DNA of 46,559 nt from positions 1 to 46,559 of the forward strand of contig JAILRZ010000168.1 of the NCBI GenBank assembly GCA_024697845.1. Direction: 5' to 3'. The translations under genes were made by a program, and so were the position numbers. A model generated the notes under the pieces. That model did not search any database and was not told the origin of the DNA. It saw only the letters and a list, made by a program, of their open reading frames with translations. The DNA comes from Eubacterium sp. Its GTDB lineage: Bacteria > Bacillota > Clostridia > Lachnospirales > Lachnospiraceae. This document shows positions 40,617 to 46,559 of the stretch, piece by piece; positions within the stretch are counted from its first letter, which is position 1; every line of letters begins with the position of its first letter.

Positions 40617-42719
40617 ATGAAAGAAAAAATAAACGAGTATAAAGAAAAATTTAAAATGTTTTGGGATGAAACGTATAACCGAAAGATATTGTATTTTTAT
40701 TTCTTTGTGGCAATTTTCGTTACATTTCTGATTGAATTGTTTTCCGGAATGAATTCCACAGACCATTCCAACTGGCAGGGCGTTCTTTTTTTGATTGGCT
40801 CTCCGTATATTTTTATTTGTAATGCATTGATTGTATTATTTACTTTATCTTTTACATTGTTGATACGGCGTAGATTGTTTGGAATCTGTCTTGTTTCGGG
40901 CATCTGGATGCTTTTAGGATGTACCAATGCAGTTTTGGTGGGAATCCGAGTGACCCCGTTGATTCGCTCCGACTTGTCCATGCTGGATACCGGGATGAAA
41001 ATTGCTGATAAATATCTGTCAACATGGCAGATTGTGGGGATTATTCTCACTATAATTTTAGGTATTGTATTCCTTGTGATAGCATATATCAAAGCACCGA
41101 AAATTGACCATAAAATTCGACTGCATCGAGACATTATAACAATATTGATTATTGGTGTTTTGTGTGTTGGCAGTATTGAGTTGGGACGGGCTTCCAATTT
41201 AATTACAAAGAAATTTGATAATTTGCGTAATTGTTATTTTAACTATGGTTTTGTGTATTGCTTTACTAATAGTGTTTTCAATATGGGCGTTGACAAGCCG
41301 GATAACTATAATGAATTATTGGTGAAGTATATTTCTAATCGTAATCAGAGTGCTGTGAATACGGAACAGGTGAAAGATACGCCGAATATTATATTTGTTC
41401 AGTTGGAATCGTTCTTTGATGTGAATGATTTGAAGAAGGTTACGTTTTCAGAAAATCCGATTCCGTTTTTTAATCAGTTAATGAAGGATTGCCCGAATGG
41501 ATATATGACGGTTCCGGTAGTTGGAGCAGGAACTGTAAACACGGAATTTGAAATTGAAACTGGAATGAGTCTGGAATATTTTGGCTCCGGTGAAATTCCG
41601 TACAACAGCTATTTGCACGATTATTCTCTGGAAAGTATCTGCTATAATTTAAAACCTCATGGTTATAAATGTCAGGCAATCCATAATAATGATGCAACCT
41701 TCTATACCCGATATGAAGTTTTTTCGCATTTGGGATACGATACCTTTGATTCTGCTGAAACAATGAATATTACGGCAGAAAGTGCGTATAATCCAAAGAA
41801 CTGGATGAAAGATTATTATTTGACTGACGAAATTATCAAAAGTCTGAATGAAACGAAAGAAAAAGACTTTGTTTATGCTATTACGGTTCAGTCTCATGGA
41901 AAATATGATCCGGAGGATTATGTTTCCAAGATAAAGGTGGAAGGTTTGGAAGATGAATCACTAAAGAGTTCCTATGAATATTACGCAGACCAGCTTCGGG
42001 AAGTGGATCAGTTTATTAAGGCGTTGACAGTTGAATTGAAAAAACGTGATGAACATACGATTGTTGTATTTTATGGAGATCATTTGCCGACTCTGGATAT
42101 CACGGAAAGTGATTTGAAAAATGAAAATCTATTCCAGACACCTTATGTGATCTGGAGTAATTATGAAAATGACTATTTTAAAGATCGTGATATTTATACC
42201 TTCCAGTTGGAAGCAATGATTTTAAAGGCATTACACATTTCGGACGGACGAATCAACCTTTGCCATCAGGCAAATCTGGATAAATCTTATGAAGATTACA
42301 AAGATGAATTACATGTGTTGACCTATGATATGACAGATGGAGATCATTTCGCAGATGAAGAGGATGCACCGGTGTATGAACCGACACAATTACAAATGGG
42401 GCTTCGTCCAATTAAAATAACCAATGTGAATTTGTCACAGGATTATGAGGACAGAATCTTTGTGAATGGAAAGAATTTTAATAATGCCTGTCGGGTTTAT
42501 GTGAATGATTCAAAGGTGTCCACCAGTTATATCGATGACAGTACCTTGTTGATTGAAGGCGTGGAATTAAAAGATGGGGATGTAATCTCTGTACATCTTG
42601 TGGATTCCAAGGAATTGGAATTCTTTGAAACCGATTCCATGGAATATCATCAGGATGATATGGAACAGGGGAGAGAACAAGAAGAAACAAAGAAAAAATC
42701 TTCTAATAAGAAAAAATAA
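40617..42719 (+). CDS. Lipoteichoic-acid-synthase-like sulfatase family protein with C-terminal TIG-like domain
   Basis: 700-residue membrane enzyme of the LtaS/alkaline-phosphatase superfamily. About five N-terminal membrane helices (residues about 20-195), then an extracellular catalytic domain (about 250-560) starting with PNIIFVQLESFFD, a nucleophilic Thr306 in GAGTVNTEFE, and YAITVQSHGKY plus FYGDHLP as metal-site motifs. Typical LtaS polymerises glycerol phosphate from phosphatidylglycerol. After it comes an acidic linker and an IPT/TIG-like beta domain (about 605-675; PIKITNVNLSQDYEDRIFVNG) and a polar Lys-rich tail, not part of standard LtaS. ATG 40617 has TGAGGATTAAG in front; ATG 40605 lacks a site. 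Polymer made is inferred. Confidence 0.87.
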   Translation: MKEKINEYKEKFKMFWDETYNRKILYFYFFVAIFVTFLIELFSGMNSTDHSNWQGVLFLIGSPYIFICNALIVLFTLSFTLLIRRRLFGICLVSGIWMLLGCTNAVLVGIRVTPLIRSDLSMLDTGMKIADKYLSTWQIVGIILTIILGIVFLVIAYIKAPKIDHKIRLHRDIITILIIGVLCVGSIELGRASNLITKKFDNLRNCYFNYGFVYCFTNSVFNMGVDKPDNYNELLVKYISNRNQSAVNTEQVKDTPNIIFVQLESFFDVNDLKKVTFSENPIPFFNQLMKDCPNGYMTVPVVGAGTVNTEFEIETGMSLEYFGSGEIPYNSYLHDYSLESICYNLKPHGYKCQAIHNNDATFYTRYEVFSHLGYDTFDSAETMNITAESAYNPKNWMKDYYLTDEIIKSLNETKEKDFVYAITVQSHGKYDPEDYVSKIKVEGLEDESLKSSYEYYADQLREVDQFIKALTVELKKRDEHTIVVFYGDHLPTLDITESDLKNENLFQTPYVIWSNYENDYFKDRDIYTFQLEAMILKALHISDGRINLCHQANLDKSYEDYKDELHVLTYDMTDGDHFADEEDAPVYEPTQLQMGLRPIKITNVNLSQDYEDRIFVNGKNFNNACRVYVNDSKVSTSYIDDSTLLIEGVELKDGDVISVHLVDSKELEFFETDSMEYHQDDMEQGREQEETKKKSSNKKK

Positions 42720-42733
42720 AATATCATAATAAT

Positions 42734-42778
42734 AAAAAAGCTTCACTACAATGTATAAAGGTATGTGGAGTTTTTTTT
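42734..42778 (+). terminator. Terminator overlapping the ribosome site of the DD-carboxypeptidase gene
   Basis: AAAAAAGCTTCAC (42734-42746) pairs with GTGGAGTTTTTTTT (42765-42778) with two G-T pairs and an 18-base loop. The GTGGAG of the descending arm is also the ribosome site for ATG 42779. Confidence 0.6.
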
Positions 42779-43927
42779 ATGAAAAGAATACTATCGATTT
42801 TTCTGATGATTAGTCTTGTAATGTCAGAAACGGTTCTGGGGGAAAATGAAGCAAAAATTCAGTCGGATTATTATGTCTTGATGGAGGCGGATTCGGGAAA
42901 AATCATTGAGGCGAAAAATGAAAACGAAACAAGAAGCCCAGCCAGTATTACAAAAATTATGACAACCCTGTTGATTTTTGACGCAATCAAGGAAGGCAAA
43001 ATTAAATTGGATGAAATGGTTGTAACCAGCGGGCATGCAAAAAGTATGGGGGGCTCCCAGGTGTTTTTGGAAGAGGGGGAAGAACAAACAGTAGAAACAA
43101 TGATTAAATGTATTCTGATAGCTTCGGGAAATGATGCATCAGTAGCAATGGCAGAACGAATTGGCGGAACGGAAGAAAAGTTTGTGGAGCAGATGAATGA
43201 AAAAGCGAAGAAGCTTGGAATGGAGCATACGCATTTTGTAGATTGTTGTGGGTTGACGGATTCCAAGGAACATTTTACGACAGCAAAGGATGTGGCAGTT
43301 ATGACAAGGGAACTGGTAACCCGATATCCGGAAGTACTCAATTATTCCTCCATCTGGATGGAAACAATTATTCACAAAACAGCAAAAGGAGAGAAGGAAT
43401 TTGTTTTATCCAATACCAATAAGTTGCTGAAAGGAAATGAATATGTGAAGGGGTTAAAAACCGGAAGTACCAGTTTGGCAAAATATTGTGTTTCCAATGT
43501 TGCCGTTAAGGATGGGATTACTCTGATTTCTGTTGTTTTGGGGGCACCGGATTTTAAAGTTCGATTTGCAGATTCCAATCAATTGATTAACCTAGGATTT
43601 TCAAAATGCAAAATCTATAAGGATTCGGAAAAAGACTATCAGGTTCCTATTATAGGGGGAGTAAAGGATACTGTTGCAGCCAAAAAGAAAGAAACAAAGC
43701 TGGTTGATACGGAAGGAATAGACTTTCAGCAAATCAGGAAGAACGAAGTGATAAATCCTAAGATATTAGCCCCGGTTAAAAAAGGAAAAATCCTTGGAAA
43801 AATTCAGTATTCTATTGGAAAAAAGAAACTGGCAGAGACGGAGATTGTTGCAGAGGAAACTGTTTTGGAAGGAACATATTTGGATTCCATTGGGAAAATT
43901 GCTGGAGTTTTCCTTGGCGTACAATAG
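42779..43927 (+). CDS. D-alanyl-D-alanine carboxypeptidase (PBP5/DacF type), first copy
   Basis: 382 residues. Signal peptide (about 1-21), then an S11 peptidase domain with SxxK (S56-I-T-K59), SGN (116-118) and KTG (227-229), and a C-terminal PBP5-type beta domain, ending in a likely amphipathic anchor (LDSIGKIAGVFLGVQ). It trims the terminal D-Ala of peptidoglycan stem peptides; DacF in B. subtilis acts in spore cortex. The ribosome site GTGGAG sits in a terminator stem. Paralogous to 45352-46473. Confidence 0.93.
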   Translation: MKRILSIFLMISLVMSETVLGENEAKIQSDYYVLMEADSGKIIEAKNENETRSPASITKIMTTLLIFDAIKEGKIKLDEMVVTSGHAKSMGGSQVFLEEGEEQTVETMIKCILIASGNDASVAMAERIGGTEEKFVEQMNEKAKKLGMEHTHFVDCCGLTDSKEHFTTAKDVAVMTRELVTRYPEVLNYSSIWMETIIHKTAKGEKEFVLSNTNKLLKGNEYVKGLKTGSTSLAKYCVSNVAVKDGITLISVVLGAPDFKVRFADSNQLINLGFSKCKIYKDSEKDYQVPIIGGVKDTVAAKKKETKLVDTEGIDFQQIRKNEVINPKILAPVKKGKILGKIQYSIGKKKLAETEIVAEETVLEGTYLDSIGKIAGVFLGVQ

Positions 43928-43944
43928 AGAATCCAAGGTTTTTC

Positions 43945-43973
43945 TTGAAAAAATCAATGGTTTTATGTAAAAT
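43945..43973 (+). promoter_or_regulatory. Sigma-A type promoter of scpAB
   Basis: TTGAAA (43945-43950), 17-base spacer, TAAAAT (43968-43973), 31 bases before scpA. Confidence 0.65.
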
Positions 43974-44003
43974 CGATAGGAGAAAATAAGGAAAAGAGAA
44001 AAG

Positions 44004-44747
44004 ATGGAATTAGAAGTCAAGTTACAGGCCTTTGAAGGTCCATTAGATTTATTATTACATTTAATTGAGAAGAATAAAGTCGATATCTACGATATTCCCA
44101 TTGTTGAGATTACAGAACAATATTTGGAATATGTAGAACAGATGCCAAAGGATGATTTGGATTTGGCCAGTGAATTCCTTTTGATGGCAGCTACACTCAT
44201 TGATATTAAGAGTAAAATGCTTCTGCCAAAAGAAACGGATGAGAATGGGGAGGAAATTGATCCTCGTGCAGAATTGGTCGAAAAGTTAATTGAATATAAA
44301 ATGTACAAATATGCGGCAACGGAATTACGAGACATGCAACGATATGCCGGAAAATCTTTGTACAAGGAGCCTACAGTCCCGAAAGAAGTTCAAAAATATG
44401 AACCACCGGTGGATTTGGATAAATTGCTGGAGGGAGTTACACTTAGCCAGTTAAACGATATTTTCCAGATGGTTTTGAAACGTCAGGTGGATAAGATTGA
44501 TCCGGTTCGTAGTAAATTCGGAAAAATCGAAATGGAAGAAGTCAGTCTTCCTGATAAAATTGATTATGTATCAAGGGCAGTAAAACAGAGAAGACGCTGT
44601 AGCTTTAAACAACTCCTGGAGGAATCCCATACAAAGATGGAAGTGATTGTATCATTCCTTGCTGTGTTGGAGTTAATTAAAGTCGGACAGATTGAGGTTC
44701 ATCAGGATAATATTTTTGATGATATCTATATTGATTCAAAAGAATAA
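44004..44747 (+). CDS. scpA: Segregation and condensation protein A
   Basis: 247-residue kleisin (251 in B. subtilis) linking the Smc heads in bacterial condensin. Start VKLQAFEGPLDLLLHLIEKNKVDIYDIPI is the ScpA N-domain; a middle acidic linker and a C-terminal winged-helix-like part (CSFKQLLEESHTKMEVIVSFLAVLELIKVGQI) complete it. The ribosome site is a loose AAGAGAAAAG. scpB follows 24 bases after the stop. Confidence 0.97.
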   Translation: MELEVKLQAFEGPLDLLLHLIEKNKVDIYDIPIVEITEQYLEYVEQMPKDDLDLASEFLLMAATLIDIKSKMLLPKETDENGEEIDPRAELVEKLIEYKMYKYAATELRDMQRYAGKSLYKEPTVPKEVQKYEPPVDLDKLLEGVTLSQLNDIFQMVLKRQVDKIDPVRSKFGKIEMEEVSLPDKIDYVSRAVKQRRRCSFKQLLEESHTKMEVIVSFLAVLELIKVGQIEVHQDNIFDDIYIDSKE

Positions 44748-44770
44748 ACAAGTGATGGATGGGAGAAACT

Positions 44771-45337
44771 ATGGAACAGAATTATGAAGCACAGATTGAA
44801 GCGATTCTTTTTACAATGGGAGAATCGGTTGAAATTGGAAAAATAGCGAAGGCTTTGGAACTTACCAATGCACAGGTAAAAAAGATTGTTAAAAAAATGC
44901 AGGAAGAATTGGCGGATTCATCCCGCGGAATTCGTATCATTGAATTAGAAGATGCGTATCAGATGTGTACGAAGCCGGAAATGTATGAAACGTTGATTAA
45001 GGTTGCCAAGCAACCGAAACGACAGGTGTTAACGGATGTAATGATGGAAACTTTATCGATTATTGCATATAAACAGCCGGTGACAAAGGCGGAAATTGAA
45101 AAAATCAGAGGAGTAAAATCTGATTTTGCAGTCAATAAATTAGTGGAATATGAATTGGTGGAGGAACTGGGACGTTTGGATACGCCGGGACGTCCATTGA
45201 TTTTCGGCACAACAGAAGAATTCCTAAGACGTTTTGGTGTGGAGTCTTCAGAAACATTACCGGTAATTGATGCAGAGATGATTGAAGAATTTAAACATCA
45301 GGCAGAGGAAGAAGTTACATTAAAATCAAATGACTAA
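44771..45337 (+). CDS. scpB: Segregation and condensation protein B
   Basis: 188-residue winged-helix partner of ScpA/Smc (197 in B. subtilis). Landmarks: IEAILFTMGESVEIGKIAKAL, DAYQMCTKPEMYETL, ETLSIIAYKQPVTKAEIEKIRGVKSDFAVNKL, and GRPLIFGTTEEFLRRFG. ATG 44771 has GGGAG 6-7 bases upstream; an ATG at 44759 would add four residues without a better site. Confidence 0.96.
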   Translation: MEQNYEAQIEAILFTMGESVEIGKIAKALELTNAQVKKIVKKMQEELADSSRGIRIIELEDAYQMCTKPEMYETLIKVAKQPKRQVLTDVMMETLSIIAYKQPVTKAEIEKIRGVKSDFAVNKLVEYELVEELGRLDTPGRPLIFGTTEEFLRRFGVESSETLPVIDAEMIEEFKHQAEEEVTLKSND

Positions 45338-45351
45338 TAAAAGGGGAAGGT

Positions 45352-46473
45352 ATGAAAAAAGTAGTTGTATTTGTTTTAATGATTCTGCTTCTGAGCAGTA
45401 TTCGTCTATTCTCGGCGCGGGGAGATGAACTGAAACTGGGATGCGTTTCCGGTGTGTTAATTGACGGAAATACCGGAAGAATTCTTTACGAGAAAAATGC
45501 TTTTGAGAAAAGGGCTATGGCATCTACCACGAAAATTATGACCTGTATTCTGGCATTGGAAAACGGAAATCCTGATGATGTGGTGACCGTATCCCAAAAT
45601 GCAGTAGGGCAGCCAAGAGTCCGGATGGACGTGAGACTGAAGGAACAGTATTATTTGAAAGATTTATTACATGCATTGATGTTGGAATCTTACAATGATG
45701 TTGCAGTGGTAATTGCCGAGCATATTGGCGGAAGTGTTAAAGGCTTTTCTAAAATGATGAACAGAAAGGCAAGAGAACTGGGAATGACTCACAGTCATTT
45801 TGTGACGCCAAATGGTCTGGATGCACCAAAGCATTATTCCAATGCATACGAAATGGCTTTGCTTGGGGCATATGCAATGAAGAATCAAGAGTTTGTGAAG
45901 ATTGTCAATCGAAAAAAATATTCTTTTTCCGAGATTACAAGAAAGAGAAACATTGTTGTTACCAATCATGATTTGTATTTGCAGATGGATTCCGGAGCGA
46001 TTGGAATAAAAACCGGATTTACCAATCAGGCAGGATATTGTTTTGTGGGAGCAAACCAATCAGAACAGAAGATTTTCGTATCTTGTGTACTTGGTAGTGG
46101 GTGGCCACCTTCGAAAAATCAAAAATGGAAAGATACAATGTCCCTGATGGGATATGGAAAAAAGAAGTATCAATGGAAGAAAATATCTCCGACAAGACAG
46201 TTTACAATTCAATTGCGGAATGGGACTTTCAGGAAAATGTTTGTCAGACAGTCGGGAACAATAAAAATATTAAAAAACAAAAAAGAAAAAATACGGTATG
46301 AAAATATCTATTCATATAATTTGCCAGTCAGAAAAAATCAAGTCGTTGGATATACTAAAGTATATATCAATGACTTTTATTTTGGGAAAATTCCAATAAA
46401 ATCCATGGAAAATATACCAATTTATAATTACGGATTTTGTTTTGGAAAAATAATGGATTTATTTTACATCTGA
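45352..46473 (+). CDS. D-alanyl-D-alanine carboxypeptidase (DacF type), second copy
   Basis: 373 residues. Signal peptide (about 1-22), S11 domain with STTK (58-61), SYN (113-115) and KTG (220-222), then a C-terminal beta-rich, very basic tail (KNKKEKIRYENIYSYNLP). The scpA-scpB-dacF order is usual in Clostridia, and the position suggests this copy is the orthologue of the scp-linked DacF. Starts 15 bases after scpB with AAAAGGGGAAGGT in front. Its C-terminal region differs from the copy at 42779, so the two probably serve different conditions. Confidence 0.93.
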   Translation: MKKVVVFVLMILLLSSIRLFSARGDELKLGCVSGVLIDGNTGRILYEKNAFEKRAMASTTKIMTCILALENGNPDDVVTVSQNAVGQPRVRMDVRLKEQYYLKDLLHALMLESYNDVAVVIAEHIGGSVKGFSKMMNRKARELGMTHSHFVTPNGLDAPKHYSNAYEMALLGAYAMKNQEFVKIVNRKKYSFSEITRKRNIVVTNHDLYLQMDSGAIGIKTGFTNQAGYCFVGANQSEQKIFVSCVLGSGWPPSKNQKWKDTMSLMGYGKKKYQWKKISPTRQFTIQLRNGTFRKMFVRQSGTIKILKNKKEKIRYENIYSYNLPVRKNQVVGYTKVYINDFYFGKIPIKSMENIPIYNYGFCFGKIMDLFYI

Positions 46474-46559
46474 AATGTTCTGTGATATATTTATACCGAA
46501 TTTATAAAAAACACAAAAGCTTGTGTGTATTGAGAAATAATCCAGCAAAATGATGTAAT

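Noticed and set aside
46511-46526. Terminator after the second DD-carboxypeptidase
   Set aside because: ACACAA/TTGTGT forms a short hairpin, but no T-run follows.

Overview
The window is AT-rich DNA from a spore-forming, low-GC Gram-positive bacterium. It carries spoIIIAA-AH, spoIVB and spo0A, and has classic AGGAGG ribosome sites, TTGACA/TATAAT promoters and hairpin-plus-T-run terminators. Protein style and gene order point to Clostridia, most likely Lachnospiraceae. The genus cannot be fixed from sequence reading alone. No rRNA, tRNA, CRISPR array, transposase or phage gene was seen.

Layout. 1-4471: spoIIIA operon (spoIIIAA cut by the left edge) ending in a strong terminator. 4494-13600: a long housekeeping cluster (Asp23 protein, nusB, xseAB, ispA, dxs, tlyA, nadK, argR, recN). 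13625-16447: spoIVB, an SseB-FHA fusion protein and spo0A. 16528-19780: glgA, then rqcH on the opposite strand, sharing a bidirectional terminator. 19799-25999: an accessory stretch with a secreted Ig-like/DUF285-like gene broken by a frameshift at an eight-base homopolymer, a divergently transcribed 797-residue secreted multidomain protein with a papain-like core and discoidin-like C-terminus, a 100-base duplicated promoter segment, a small membrane protein, an AlkD-like protein and a 65-residue orphan. 26089-31189: yicC, gmk, rpoZ, rimO, pgsA and a class I aminotransferase. 31190-35216: a noncoding stretch with seven tandem 53-bp degenerate repeats, then SOS-controlled recA, recX and rny. 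35222-38159: proC, a Nudix hydrolase, a small membrane protein in the usual spoIIM position, and xerD. 38281-39309: DAHP synthase on the minus strand. 39428-46473: GH5 glucanase, LTA-synthase-like protein, a DD-carboxypeptidase, scpA, scpB and a second DD-carboxypeptidase.

How they work together. The sporulation genes form the mother-cell half of the SpoIIIA-SpoIIQ channel, the SpoIVB signalling protease and the Spo0A master regulator. Between them lie isoprenoid supply (ispA, dxs), DNA repair (xseAB, recN, recA, recX, AlkD) and RNA/ribosome functions (nusB, tlyA, rqcH, rimO, rny, rpoZ). The right end is an envelope and chromosome-organisation block.

Most worth following up: the 19.8-24.6 kb secreted-protein locus (homopolymer frameshift, duplicated promoter, unusual leader of the 797-residue gene), the 53-bp repeat array upstream of recA, and the SseB-FHA protein between spoIVB and spo0A.
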